DNA of 64,000 nucleotides. Origin: Myxococcota bacterium. GTDB taxonomy: Bacteria; Myxococcota_A; Polyangia; JAAYKL01. This document shows positions 28,401 through 37,141 of this stretch, in pieces. How positions within the stretch are numbered: position 1 is the first letter of the stretch; every line of letters starts with the position of its first letter. The notes under the pieces were generated by a model, which was not told where the DNA came from, made no database searches, and was given only the letters and a program-made list of their open reading frames with translations. Location of the stretch: contig JASJCT010000002.1 in NCBI GenBank assembly GCA_030065855.1, forward strand, positions 1 to 64,000. The letters are read 5' to 3'. The translations under genes were made by a program, and so were the position numbers.

Positions 28401-29122
28401 TCCACGGGAATGGCGGGATGTTGAGGCGCAATTACGCACGTATTTGCGCGCACGTTTCTCACCTCTGACAGGCCGCGGCCTGGTCCCAGATCTGGACCCA
28501 TACCTGACGCACCGAAGAGATCAGCCGGGGTGGCTGTATCAAACGCAGCCCACGTCCAAGGACCAAACGGGCCTGCGACTTGCCAATTGACCAGGCATCC
28601 AGTGTGCTTGAGCGCGTGCGCGGCTTTTTCCCGGTCATGCCCGCGCCGTGCCAAACCAAAGTTGAGCAGTTGAAGCTGATACCAGGCTTCTAGCGGCAGT
28701 CCCCCAGGTGTTCCCTTTAGCGCGGTCAACAGCCCCTTAAACGCTGCCTTAAAGCCCGCGACCCGATCCCGAATGGCGACAATGCCCATAGCAGCGGCCA
28801 CGGCTTCGTTCCTCGCGTGGCCGTGTGCGTGACACAGCTGGATCACGCGGAAGTAGTATTCGAGCGCCTGCTTGGGTGCTCCCATGAGGTCGAGGTGATC
28901 GGCCAGTAAAAAGGCGACCTCAGGCGACTCAGGTGCGTTGGCCGCGGCGGTCTCCAGGAGCTGACCCGCGTTCTCAGTGTCTGTCGCTGCAAAATATGTC
29001 GTCTCGATCGCTTTGAATTCAGGCGTCGCGTGGCCGAGCTCGTGGCGATGCGCAGCGCACCCCATGCCAGTGATAACGAGGAATGGGAGAAACAGAAACA
29101 AAAACAAAAACAACAATCTCAT
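25412..29122 (-). CDS. Giant DUF3857/transglutaminase-like lipoprotein, catalytic Cys lost
   Basis: The 1236-residue protein starts with a hydrophobic signal and lipobox GMGC (Cys22). TPR-like repeats occupy much of residues 50-640, a DUF3857 domain follows, and then a transglutaminase-like core. Where the neighbouring paralogue reads GFGDCKDKA, this one reads RSGNRARAF, so the Cys is Asn931, and the His region FNHAIVYL is replaced by YSDLLVHV. It should therefore be inactive as a Cys enzyme. The start overlaps the upstream paralogue stop as ATGA, with AAGAGGAAC as ribosome site, so the two are made together. The pair looks like an active enzyme and a binding or scaffolding pseudo-enzyme of the envelope. 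Confidence 0.87.
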   Translation of the reverse strand: MRLLFLFLFLFLPFLVITGMGCAAHRHELGHATPEFKAIETTYFAATDTENAGQLLETAAANAPESPEVAFLLADHLDLMGAPKQALEYYFRVIQLCHAHGHARNEAVAAAMGIVAIRDRVAGFKAAFKGLLTALKGTPGGLPLEAWYQLQLLNFGLARRGHDREKAAHALKHTGCLVNWQVAGPFGPWTWAAFDTATPADLFGASGMGPDLGPGRGLSEVRNVRANTCVIAPQHPAIPVDGVTISQTVLALERPQTVHFRLQTVNGAAVFVGGEEIFRRDPRKGWPSRVAWINVMLPAGATAITTVIAATATTPGFSLAAFTSAGTALLHATDPAALAPGTPLLPPEQAALSASGGLSSKYAALKVALWWDDIEGAIAIAGDIERLAGVRTPVLLAALAEATSVDPSLPGDVAYERARAIEAASLALAPRLWRSRIHLSDRALGDEKTEQAIDLLTAGIALTPDEPEIHQALVAAFAAQGWIAEARAALAALTRLVPDTCHTIGWHLILARQSNRLAESARLAQQLGACNAASPEVAAQLDLSESWNDALKERNRLARLEPLLASPTLDVFYAAMAMSNLDTARSALAAALEISPADPSVRLMLADALWASGKKRTAADLLEQGHHMSYAPEPELIKALFAIDGQGLFSEHRVHGLEAIEMYNAAAPAYDTAAVYVLDRAVYAIRENGSGIAIIHAITHLKTDEAIEANGEFTLPSNALLLNARTLKSDGRILEPTAVQGKPSFSLPDLEPGDFIETEYALFIHPNRIYPGGFDTDRFYFRDFDTAFHRSEMIVSAPKEMAVVADPRGPCPRMIERSMGDRKILIWRTRSSLPAADEPLSPAPVEFLPSIRVTANATWDMIFERMRDLLADKIALSRHIADAVDLATGGISVKHQHDRMRAIYNWVMENIEPGDDRFESASHIIARRSGNRARAFAAMSDAAGYRSRLAIVKPHGADDAIPKTPEYRDYSDLLVHVSDHGWITLDIDRAPLGYLPPDLRYRPVRFIDTGKADSTNGGRLPRDTQHIKMKWIISSDGRATGEIQETLSGSQAIEWRDGFEAISSSDRAQFFMEHQLSSELNGAHLTQFDIEHLADPDQPLVLSYRVEMARFTVADGNADRITMPFPMTLSRQIGGLRTRTTPLVVAAWLDRTVDAVIEIERPCQPAQFEPGTETTQSPWGHIKRTQQRQGQTLRISYTTHLNADRISPQTYPAFLSFARQLDSISKLVVHATNCDL

Positions 29123-32100
29123 TTGTTCCTCTTAAGTCGAACGCGGCTGGCCAGGGTTTGGTCCACGCGTTGTATGAAATCGACAAAACGCGGATAATCA
29201 TCCCGCAAGACGCGGTGTACTGAAAGTTCAAACGTGCGGTCCAAGTGGATAGCATTCTGTTGTTGCGAGATGCCAACAGAGAGACGGCCGAATTGAGTCT
29301 GCATATTGACCGCTGTCGGCAGTGTCCCAACACTGTACCCAGGGGGCAGGTGGATGATGGCCCGTCGCTTTGCAATCCGAGTAGGTCCCACAATTAAGTC
29401 GTGGATACGCGATCCCAGGCGGCCATAGTCGTCGGTTAGGCCGAGGGGGGTATCGATCGGGATTTCCAGCTGCTCCTTGATTTTTTGGGCATAGGACGGC
29501 ACGTGGGCCGTGTATTGATACGATACCTTCTTACTCAGATCCAGCAGCGAGCCAATGTCAAGGGCTTCTACGCTAGATCCTGGGAACCGTCGCGCCAATG
29601 CAGATTCGAAGCGATCCTTCCGGGTTTGCGGCACTTCGAGTTGTTGTCGAAACGCCGCGGCACTGGGTCCTGAAATTAGGGCCCGGGCTCGCATGGTTGC
29701 TTCTCCATTGGGGTGTAGGGTGATAACGACATCTGACTCGGTGCTATTTTTTGACGGTGGCATTACCGGCGTCAGCCCAAAGATCGCCTGGTCATCCCGA
29801 ATTCTGAGTGCAGGCGTGTCCTGGTCGGCAAAGGGGACCGCGTCGATACCAAAATGCTCTGCTGTTCCGTCTAGCCATAGGTCGAGTCCGGGTAGGTAGA
29901 CAATGGCGTGGTTGAATACGGCTAACGAGGCCAGCTGGTCGTCAATTGGCCCTAAGTCTCGGGTCCGAACCAGGGCGAATTCAGCTTCAATATCCACTTC
30001 TCTGAGCATGGAGACCAGTAACGCGGCCTTGTCCTTGCAATCTCCAAACCCCCGTGAAACCACCAGGGGAACCCGGTAGGGTTTGTATCCGTGGATGCCG
30101 AATTCCAGTCCAACGTACCGCGTGGTCGTCACCACCCATTGATAGATGGCGTGGACCTTTTGGATATCTGTCTTTAGCCCACGGGTAAGTGCGCCTGCCT
30201 TCTCTTTAATGCGGGCATCCGGGATCAATGAATGGCGAATAAGGCCCTGGTACCATTTGCCCAGTGCCTCAAAAGATGGGTAGGTGGAGGCGTGAAAATA
30301 GGTCGCCGAAGCAGTGATGCCGGGCATTCGGTGTTCCCGCCTTAGGGCTGGTGTGGATGTGGTCTCAAAGATCCATCTTTTGGTCTTACCCGTTCGTTTG
30401 AGGTTCCTTTTGACATTGTTGTTGCTGAGCATGTCGTCATTAAAGTAAAGGTCACGGGTTGGCGGCGCGATAAGAACATACCGCCATAGGGTTTTGGGGA
30501 TATCTTCTTGGATAAAGGCGAAATCGCCAAAGTAGTCGCTAAATAAGTTGCGCTTTGCGGTGTCATCCAATCGGTAGCGCACCTCAATCACATCCCCTGG
30601 CGTGAGCAATGGAAACTCAATCACCTCGGCCACTACATCGTAGTACAATCGATACCAGGGCTCTGAAATGGGCACGATGCCCCGGGCGACGGAGTTCTCC
30701 ACGGATCCGTCTGCATGAAAGACCCGGGCTTCATACAATTTGAACCGTTGGCGATCCGGGGAGAGACTCACCGAGTATTGGCGCCATTCCTTCGCAGCCT
30801 CGCGGGACGTAATTTCGACCGCGATCTGGCGGGCACGATGGGCGAGACCAGATTCAAACACGCGCGTTACGGTCTGATCCACCAGGTACCGCGCCCCATT
30901 CCCGCGTGACGATGTACTGCGCTGAGCCAAAAAATCATCAGGGGAAACCCAATAAGGGGATGCAAACCCAGGTTCAGTGCGATGAAAGCCGAGGTAGTCG
31001 CTGAGCCACGTGTCCTGGGGACGGAGATCAAGGGCGCGGCTGAGTTCAGTGATGCCCGCGTTCCCTGTTCCTTGACGTCTGAGAAAGAGACCAAAATCCT
31101 GCCATGCATCTGGATCAGATGGGATCAGTTTGGTGCGCGCTTTAAGGGCGCGTACAGCGCCTTGGGGATCCCCTGCACGTTCGCGCATCTCGCTCTCAAA
31201 AAGTAGCCCGTCTGTATTGATGGGCGTTAATTGAGAGAGGGCCTGCAAGTGATATTCCATTGATTTTCGATCTGACCGGGCAAGGGCAGAGCGGGCCAGG
31301 AGTTCGTGACTCGAACGATCGTCGAATCGGGTACCGAGGATGCGCTTGGCAAAAATGCGTTCATCTTCGCGACGGCCTCCCATGGCTGCGAGAGACATGG
31401 CGAGTTTCAACACCTTGGGGCAGCCTGGAAATTTTTTGACCAACGCTTGAACCCTTTGGTTGGCTGTTTGTACAAACCCCTGGGCAGCGAGGACCTCGAC
31501 CTCCAAACAAGCTGCAGTGATGTCGTCTGGATCCAATGCCAGTGCGCGCTGTATATAGGGACGGGCCTTTATCGGGTCATGGCCGTCTTTTTCAAATGCA
31601 GCCCAGGCCAACAGCACGGGCCGTGTCTTGGATGCCTGGGCATCTATGCTGGATAGTGCTGTGCGGCGTTCGTTTCTATCCAATGCCAAGGAGGCCCACA
31701 GCAGGCAGTTTTGGGATGCCCCATTCAAGTGACATGCGGCCCGGGCATCGTCCCGTGCCAGCACAGCGTTGGGATTGCTGGACTTGGTTTTTGAGATATA
31801 TCGCGCTGCAGCATACAGGGCAGCTGGATTATTTTTGCTGCGGCTTGCCCATTTGGTAAGGCGCTCTAAGGGAGATGGTAGGGCCTTGCCAGCGGGGCCC
31901 ATGGCAATCTGGGTTTTGAAGTGACCACTGGGGTCTGATTGCAATGTCAGCGGCCAGGGTTGCATACGGTGGTCTGTGAGGCGGACGAAAAAACCCAGAT
32001 TCGCACCTGCTTCTGTACAGACCTTAATCAGGATCCGGTTAGCCCCCTGGCGAACGCGAACACTGGCGCTTAACCTGTCCGGATCTGGGTGGTTGTATGC

Positions 32101-32802
32101 TGCTGCTGTATCGGCGAGGGCCAACGCCCCGTTCCAATAGGCGCGCACAGCACCGCCTGCACCGATTCTCAATACAGCGTTGCCTTTCTTTGGGCTCATC
32201 ACCGATGTCGCTGCATAGACACAGGTGTTGAGAACGGATTCGAACATGGTATTGAGATGGGTATATCCCATATGAAAAATCTGTTTGGGTGCGATGCGCC
32301 AGAATACTGGCCCATCCTTGCCTGTCATTGGCATGGTCGCGTCTAAGGCTGCTGTGGGCTTGGACTCTGGGGAAAAAGCGACGTCAACCCCGGTCCCGCC
32401 TTCGTTATCAAAGGGCCCGGCGACCCACCACCCGGAGAGTGAATCTGAATCTGCATCTGAAAATGAATCAAACCCACGCTCCTCATAGCTTTTTCTGGCC
32501 ACATCCCGGTTTCCCATCCTGAGATGGCCCTGGGCCTGGAGGTGCTGTGCGCGCTCCTTGACCCGGATCGGCAACTTGGGATGATCGATCACCTGGCCCA
32601 GAGTTGCCATGATCGGCTCTGGGCCCAAGAGGTCCCATAATTCAAATATCTCGATGACCTCGATCTCAGCATCCAGGCGGTGGGGATGTTGGATCAGGGC
32701 CTCTAAGTGGGCGTTTAACTTTTCAGGCAGGGGCACTGCATCCGCGCGTGCGCCAGCGATATAGATGGACGCGATAATGGCGATCAAGCGTAGTTTGTTC
32801 AT
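29119..32802 (-). CDS. Giant exported DUF3857/transglutaminase-like protein
   Basis: From the ATG at 32802 the 1227-residue product has a cleavable signal (ending near AGARADA), TPR-like repeats (about 350-640), a DUF3857 beta domain (about 650-860) and a transglutaminase core (about 880-1000) with an intact triad: Cys922 in GFGDCKDKA, His in FNHAIVYLP and Asp in LWLDGTAE. The fold family cleaves or links peptide/amide bonds; in bacteria DUF3857 proteins are usually periplasmic and of unknown substrate. A TTG at 32838 is a possible but weaker start. Its last codon overlaps the following paralogue. Both proteins share sequence in the order TPR, DUF3857, transglutaminase, so they arose by tandem duplication. 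Confidence 0.88.
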   Translation of the reverse strand: MNKLRLIAIIASIYIAGARADAVPLPEKLNAHLEALIQHPHRLDAEIEVIEIFELWDLLGPEPIMATLGQVIDHPKLPIRVKERAQHLQAQGHLRMGNRDVARKSYEERGFDSFSDADSDSLSGWWVAGPFDNEGGTGVDVAFSPESKPTAALDATMPMTGKDGPVFWRIAPKQIFHMGYTHLNTMFESVLNTCVYAATSVMSPKKGNAVLRIGAGGAVRAYWNGALALADTAAAYNHPDPDRLSASVRVRQGANRILIKVCTEAGANLGFFVRLTDHRMQPWPLTLQSDPSGHFKTQIAMGPAGKALPSPLERLTKWASRSKNNPAALYAAARYISKTKSSNPNAVLARDDARAACHLNGASQNCLLWASLALDRNERRTALSSIDAQASKTRPVLLAWAAFEKDGHDPIKARPYIQRALALDPDDITAACLEVEVLAAQGFVQTANQRVQALVKKFPGCPKVLKLAMSLAAMGGRREDERIFAKRILGTRFDDRSSHELLARSALARSDRKSMEYHLQALSQLTPINTDGLLFESEMRERAGDPQGAVRALKARTKLIPSDPDAWQDFGLFLRRQGTGNAGITELSRALDLRPQDTWLSDYLGFHRTEPGFASPYWVSPDDFLAQRSTSSRGNGARYLVDQTVTRVFESGLAHRARQIAVEITSREAAKEWRQYSVSLSPDRQRFKLYEARVFHADGSVENSVARGIVPISEPWYRLYYDVVAEVIEFPLLTPGDVIEVRYRLDDTAKRNLFSDYFGDFAFIQEDIPKTLWRYVLIAPPTRDLYFNDDMLSNNNVKRNLKRTGKTKRWIFETTSTPALRREHRMPGITASATYFHASTYPSFEALGKWYQGLIRHSLIPDARIKEKAGALTRGLKTDIQKVHAIYQWVVTTTRYVGLEFGIHGYKPYRVPLVVSRGFGDCKDKAALLVSMLREVDIEAEFALVRTRDLGPIDDQLASLAVFNHAIVYLPGLDLWLDGTAEHFGIDAVPFADQDTPALRIRDDQAIFGLTPVMPPSKNSTESDVVITLHPNGEATMRARALISGPSAAAFRQQLEVPQTRKDRFESALARRFPGSSVEALDIGSLLDLSKKVSYQYTAHVPSYAQKIKEQLEIPIDTPLGLTDDYGRLGSRIHDLIVGPTRIAKRRAIIHLPPGYSVGTLPTAVNMQTQFGRLSVGISQQQNAIHLDRTFELSVHRVLRDDYPRFVDFIQRVDQTLASRVRLKRNK

Positions 32803-32869
32803 TCGTTGGACGGTAGAGGACAGGAAGCCGGGGGTCAAGCAGGCCTAGGCGCTTCTTTTCTATTGCTTT

Positions 32870-32897
32870 TGCAATTTTCTAAGAATTTCGGTATTTA
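32870..32897 (+). promoter_or_regulatory. Weak candidate promoter for the Asp/Thr-repeat lipoprotein
   Basis: A TTGCAA-like -35 and a TATTTA -10 about 17 bases apart lie some 50 bases upstream of the 32947 start in the divergent intergenic region. Both matches are partial. Confidence 0.25.
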
Positions 32898-32946
32898 TCC
32901 CTTTCTAGCGTTAACTGTGCGGACAACATCATTAAGGAGGCAAAGA

Positions 32947-33675
32947 ATGAAATTTTATTTAATGGTAATCGGACTATTAGGCGCCTTGCTCATTGTCTCA
33001 TGTGGCGGTGAGACCAATGATAACGATACGGGCGGTGATACAGATACGGATACAGATACGGACTCTGATACTGGCACGGACACTAGCACTGACACTGGCA
33101 CGGACGCGGACACGGATACCAACACGGATACTGGGACGGACACGGATACAGATACGGATACGGACACGGATACGGATACGGATACGGACACGGATACGGA
33201 TACGGATACGGATACGGACACGAACACTGACACGGATCCTGATACGGACACTGGCACCGATACGGACACTGGCACCGATACGGACACCGGCACCGATACG
33301 GACACCGGCACCGATACGGACACTGGCACCGATACAGACACCGGCACCGATACAGACACCGACACCGATACGGAGACGGATACCAACACGGAATTCGCGG
33401 GAAGTTGTACTTCAGAGGTACAGGGGATGCATTTCTGCGTCGATTACGTAGGGGCGGCACATACCCAAACCAGTGCCCAGTTGCAATGTGATAGCTTGCC
33501 TATGGGAGAGAATGAATACTCAACAGACCATTGTTCCACCGAGGATTGTATTGGCAAATGCGATCTAAACTTCGTGCCCACTGGCACGATTCAATACTGG
33601 TATGACGCAGGAAGTGTAGACCCTGAAGAGAGATGCACCCAGCTCTTGGGCACTTGGTCAGACACCTGCGAATAA
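32947..33675 (+). CDS. Lipoprotein with long Asp-Thr repeat and Cys-rich C-terminal domain
   Basis: The 242-residue product starts at the ATG behind AAGGAGG (an upstream in-frame start at 32806 has no such site). Lipobox IVSC gives Cys19. Residues about 27-150 are almost only Asp-Thr, with a six-residue DTDTGT subrepeat. The last about 93 residues form a compact domain with eight or more Cys (SCTSEVQGMHFC, STDHCSTEDCIGKC, ERCTQLL, DTCE), likely disulfide-bonded. The junction TNTEFAGSC resembles IDTEFGDLC in the GH31 lipoprotein. No enzyme motif is seen; it may be a surface-bound ligand-binding or adhesive protein. Confidence 0.82.
   Translation: MKFYLMVIGLLGALLIVSCGGETNDNDTGGDTDTDTDTDSDTGTDTSTDTGTDADTDTNTDTGTDTDTDTDTDTDTDTDTDTDTDTDTDTDTNTDTDPDTDTGTDTDTGTDTDTGTDTDTGTDTDTGTDTDTGTDTDTDTDTETDTNTEFAGSCTSEVQGMHFCVDYVGAAHTQTSAQLQCDSLPMGENEYSTDHCSTEDCIGKCDLNFVPTGTIQYWYDAGSVDPEERCTQLLGTWSDTCE
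33021..33390 (+). repeat. Coding GATACGGACAC-type tandem repeat
   Basis: Short units encoding Asp-Thr and Asp-Thr-Gly-Thr recur almost without interruption, in the pattern GATACGGACACTGGCACC and variants. The near-identity of adjacent 18-base units shows recent expansion. The same codon-level repeat occurs in the GH27, GH31 and GH85 genes, so these tracts could recombine with each other. Confidence 0.9.
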
Positions 33676-33678
33676 GGA

Positions 33679-33706
33679 CTGGGGATATCCCAGGGATACC
33701 CCCCAG
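33679..33706. terminator. Possible shared hairpin terminator between convergent genes
   Basis: CTGGGGATATC and GATACCCCCCAG can pair with one bulged base around CCAGG, just after the stop of the repeat lipoprotein and before the end of the SCP2 gene on the other strand. No T-run follows on either strand, so it may be a weak or Rho-aided terminator or only an intergenic hairpin. Confidence 0.35.
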
Positions 33707-33758
33707 CCCTACAGAAGAATGCGTGGAATAGGTTGGCTATTGAAGGTGGGGCTTTCGA

Positions 33759-34334
33759 TTACATCAGTGTTTGGCACTGCATTACAAAGCTTATATCGCC
33801 TCCCACCTTCATCTTGCCGGTCATGACGAGCATCGGGCCTTTTTTCTTTCCCTGCTGCAGCCCTAGCCAGTCTGAGATTTTGAGCCTAAGCGTGGCTGAC
33901 GGCTTATCAGACCCATTAAAGCAGATCGTAGGGACAATCGTTTCCCCATCGTCCTTCAGTATCTTGATGATCAGCATGCCTTTGAATTCTTGCAGCGCAC
34001 TGAACCGCTTGGGATCGGTGAGCTGGATCGGATCGATGAACCTATCCAAGCCAGCATCCACCTGGCCCGAGATGTAATCTCGCCAGTCAGACTCTGACAT
34101 GTGCAGGGACAGCATGGGGGTATCGATGCCCCCCTTGATGATCTCGAGCTTATTCCCATCTGAAATGTTGAGGCAGTACTTTTTATCATCACCAATGTTG
34201 TATTGCAGGGTGAACGACTTGCCCACCATGGCAGAAGTATCTGCCCCTGCCACGCTCTTTTCGAAGTGCGCAGTCACGTGATTATCAATGAATTCATCTA
34301 TATCCATGTCGCGTGGAACGCCAAAATCCACCAT
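33759..34334 (-). CDS. SCP2 sterol-carrier-like protein
   Basis: The 191-residue protein carries an SCP2-type lipid-binding fold: YCLNISDGNKLEI, DWRDYISGQVDAGLDRFIDPIQL and GMLIIKILKDD near the middle. SCP2 proteins hold lipids or acyl-CoA in a hydrophobic tunnel. It is the last gene of the minus-strand run that begins with the acyl-CoA dehydrogenase at 39984, and is 34 bases after the thiolase. AAAGGAATTG lies before the ATG. A second SCP2-type protein is at 51257. Confidence 0.86.
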   Translation of the reverse strand: MVDFGVPRDMDIDEFIDNHVTAHFEKSVAGADTSAMVGKSFTLQYNIGDDKKYCLNISDGNKLEIIKGGIDTPMLSLHMSESDWRDYISGQVDAGLDRFIDPIQLTDPKRFSALQEFKGMLIIKILKDDGETIVPTICFNGSDKPSATLRLKISDWLGLQQGKKKGPMLVMTGKMKVGGDISFVMQCQTLM

Positions 34335-34368
34335 TTTTCAATTCCTTTCTCTCAGGGGTTGCCTGGGA

Positions 34369-35676
34369 TTACACTGCCTCTAGCACCGCGCCAGCTGAGA
34401 CACCGCCAGCACCGCAGATGCCGAGCAGCGCCGTGGCCTTGCCTGTGAGTTTTAGTTCGTTCGCCATGGTGGTGACCATCCGCGCGCCGGTTGCGGCAAA
34501 TGGATGACCAATGGAGATGGACCCGCCGTGCAGGTTGATGCTTTCTGGATTTATCTCGCCAAATGCTTTGTCCATGCCGAGTTGGGTCTTTGCAAATGCT
34601 TCGCTCGCGAGCATGCGGAGCACGCTGAGTACTTGCGCGGCAAAGGCTTCGTGGATGTCAATGATGTCGATGTCCGCCAGGGTCATACCAGCGCGTTGCA
34701 ACGCTCTGGGCATGGATATGGCAGGTCCCATCAGCATCTGATCAGTTGGATCGACGGCGTCAAAGGACCAGCTTCGAATCGCTGCTAACGGAGCGATCCC
34801 AAGGGACTTGGCCTTTTCCTCGCTCATCAACAGGCTGGCTGCAGCGCCGTCGGTAAGTGGGCTCGAGTTGCCAGCGGTCAGGTTGCCGCACTTTGCAAAC
34901 GCCGGCCTTAGCTTGGCCAGCTTAGCCACGCTCGTATCGCCTCGGATGAGACCGTCGGCAAAGATCCGTTTTCCTCCCCCGGGCACATCCACTGGGACGA
35001 TCTCGTCCTTGAATCGGCCCGAAGCCACAGCTTCGGCCGCCCGTTTGTGGGACTGCACGGCAAAGGCGTCCTGGGCCTCGCGGGTGATCGCATTGCGCGC
35101 ACCCATTTTTTCAGCGGATTCCCCCATCAACTCACCTGTGGATCGCTCCTTGACCGCTGGCTGCCGAGGAACCAAGTCCTGGCGTGGGTTGAGGGTCATC
35201 ATCATCTTGAGGTAATCCATGGGTTTGGATTTTGGGCTCATGACCACTGGTGCAGCTTTGTGCACGAACGTCGGGGGCATGCTTACCTCGGCATTGCTGA
35301 CCGAGTCACTGCCGCCTGCTATGACCGCATCTGCCTCACCCCGCTCAATAGCAGCTGCCGCAAGGCAGATCGACTTGAGACTCGACGTGCAGGCGCGGGT
35401 AATGGTCGTTGCTTCGAGCGTGGGTGGCAGCCCTGCGTCGAACACGATCTCGCGTCCGATGTTAACCGAATTACCCGGCAGAACCACACCGCTCCAGACC
35501 ATGCTGTCAAGCTCTTCTGTGTTAATATCTGTTTGCGCGAGCAGTCCGCGGACTGCTGCAACGCCCAAGCCGATGGTGTCGATGCGCGTAAAGTCAGAAA
35601 AAGATTTTAGGAAGGGCGTACGCACGCCGCCTACGACGACCGCTCGTCGTTTTGATGCTTTATTGTTAGATGCCAC
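34369..35676 (-). CDS. Acetyl-CoA acetyltransferase / 3-ketoacyl-CoA thiolase
   Basis: The 435-residue product (GTG start at 35676, seven bases after AAAGGA) is a complete thiolase: nucleophilic Cys96 in ITRACTSSLKS, the GGSISIGHPFAATGA motif and the C-terminal GICGAGGVSAGAV. It should carry out thiolytic cleavage of 3-ketoacyl-CoA or the reverse condensation. It sits between the FabG4-like gene and SCP2, the position of fadA2 in the mycobacterial htdX-fabG4-fadA2-fadE5 cluster. The 35697 GTG is an alternative start with a poorer site. Confidence 0.93.
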   Translation of the reverse strand: MASNNKASKRRAVVVGGVRTPFLKSFSDFTRIDTIGLGVAAVRGLLAQTDINTEELDSMVWSGVVLPGNSVNIGREIVFDAGLPPTLEATTITRACTSSLKSICLAAAAIERGEADAVIAGGSDSVSNAEVSMPPTFVHKAAPVVMSPKSKPMDYLKMMMTLNPRQDLVPRQPAVKERSTGELMGESAEKMGARNAITREAQDAFAVQSHKRAAEAVASGRFKDEIVPVDVPGGGKRIFADGLIRGDTSVAKLAKLRPAFAKCGNLTAGNSSPLTDGAAASLLMSEEKAKSLGIAPLAAIRSWSFDAVDPTDQMLMGPAISMPRALQRAGMTLADIDIIDIHEAFAAQVLSVLRMLASEAFAKTQLGMDKAFGEINPESINLHGGSISIGHPFAATGARMVTTMANELKLTGKATALLGICGAGGVSAGAVLEAV

Positions 35677-35703
35677 GTTTTTTTCCTTTCGTCTCACAGG
35701 GGG

Positions 35704-37128
35704 TTACGCCCCGAGATAACTACCGCCACAGATTCTTAAGACTTCGCCGGTGATCCCGCTGGCGCCTTCACTCGATAGAAAGGTCACCGCTTCGGCTACG
35801 TCCTCAGGCAGGCCGCCCTGGAAGAGGTTGCTCAACCGGCGTCCGGCCTCGCGGATACCTTTGGGCATTGCCCCGGTCATTTTGGTCTCGATGAATCCAG
35901 GTGCTACCGCGTTGACCGTGATACCCCGCTTTGCCAGGGATGGCGCCAGCGCCTTGACATAGCCGATGATGCCGGCCTTGGACGCCGCATAATTGCTCTG
36001 TCCCATATTGCCACCTAGGCCGGTCACTGAAGATAGGCAAATGATGCGGCCGTTCTCATTTATTGCGGGGAGAAGCGCCTCATTGACCGACATCAGGGAG
36101 ATGAGATTTACATCGAGGACCTGGTTCCAGTACCCTTCTTTCATATTGGCGAGGGTCTTATCGCGGGTGATGCCGGCATTGTGCACGAGGATGTCCAGCC
36201 CGCCGTTAAATCGCCCGTCGAGCAGCTTCTTGATTTCGTCTGCGGCTGCCGGATCTGTCAGGTCCAGGAGCAGCGGGGTACCGCCGAGTTCACTCGCCAG
36301 GACACTGACGGCCTCTTCTTCAGCTGGCCGGTCCATGCAAATGACGTGTGCGCCTTCCCGGGCCAGGACCTTGGCGATCGAAGCGCCAATGCCTCTTGCT
36401 GCACCCGTGACCAGAGCACTCTTTCTCTGCAGGGGCATTCTAAAGCGAGGAGTAGTCGAGGCTTTTGCGACAGCCGTTAGGTTGAGTGTTTGGGCAGAGA
36501 CATAAACCGAGCTATCAGAGAGCAAAAATCTCAATGCCGCACCGACCCGATCTTCAGCGCCTGGCGCCACGACGATGCGGTTGGCAGTGGATCCTTTCCT
36601 GCCGATTTCCCGGGCCACGCTGCGCACAAAACCGTCCATGGCTCTGGTCAACGCTGCCTGGGTAGGGGACTGGGTCTGCTCAGGTGGATAGCTGATGACG
36701 ACGACCCGGCCGCACGTATCGAGCTTGCGTATCCACTTGTGAAAGAATTCATAGAGCGGATTCAGGTCTTCTGGCTTGTTGATGTTGGTGCCATCAAATA
36801 CCAAGCCGTGGGGGGAAAGCTTGTCTGATAGATCTGTCGATGGCAGACGGCTGCAGGCCTCGCCGAGTTCGCTGTAAGGCGTGATCTGAGCCTCATCGCC
36901 TTCAAAGAAAATGTTCGCGCCGGCCGGTCCGAGATGCTCTGCGAAATTGCGGGCCAGCTTGGTTCCTGAACCGTGATGCACAATCACCTTCAGATCTGCA
37001 ATGGGGTGATCTCCCCATGGTCCTTTGTTCCTCCTCAATTTCTGTGGAAATGGAATTGGCAGGCCGAGTTTTTTTATCGTCTGCCGCGCCCGTTTGTTTG
37101 CTCCAATATTCACTAGATAGTCACTCAT
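35704..37128 (-). CDS. Two-domain 3-oxoacyl-thioester reductase, FabG4-like
   Basis: From ATG 37128 (AAAGGAGA upstream) the 474-residue protein has an N-terminal flavodoxin-like Rossmann domain without a nucleotide motif (about 40-200) and a C-terminal short-chain dehydrogenase domain: TGAARGIG (about 241-248), NAG, and the catalytic Ser367, Tyr380, Lys384 in SSVTGLGGNMGQSNYAASK. This is the long FabG4-type architecture that reduces 3-oxoacyl-CoA/ACP to 3-hydroxyacyl thioesters. It lies between the MaoC hydratase and the thiolase; the short gaps and shared strand indicate one operon. Confidence 0.92.
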   Translation of the reverse strand: MSDYLVNIGANKRARQTIKKLGLPIPFPQKLRRNKGPWGDHPIADLKVIVHHGSGTKLARNFAEHLGPAGANIFFEGDEAQITPYSELGEACSRLPSTDLSDKLSPHGLVFDGTNINKPEDLNPLYEFFHKWIRKLDTCGRVVVISYPPEQTQSPTQAALTRAMDGFVRSVAREIGRKGSTANRIVVAPGAEDRVGAALRFLLSDSSVYVSAQTLNLTAVAKASTTPRFRMPLQRKSALVTGAARGIGASIAKVLAREGAHVICMDRPAEEEAVSVLASELGGTPLLLDLTDPAAADEIKKLLDGRFNGGLDILVHNAGITRDKTLANMKEGYWNQVLDVNLISLMSVNEALLPAINENGRIICLSSVTGLGGNMGQSNYAASKAGIIGYVKALAPSLAKRGITVNAVAPGFIETKMTGAMPKGIREAGRRLSNLFQGGLPEDVAEAVTFLSSEGASGITGEVLRICGGSYLGA

Positions 37129-37141
37129 AGATCGTTCTCCT

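Noticed and set aside
32806..32946. Upstream extension of the Asp/Thr lipoprotein
   Set aside because: No start signal; the ATG at 32947 has AAGGAGG and is followed at once by a lipoprotein signal.
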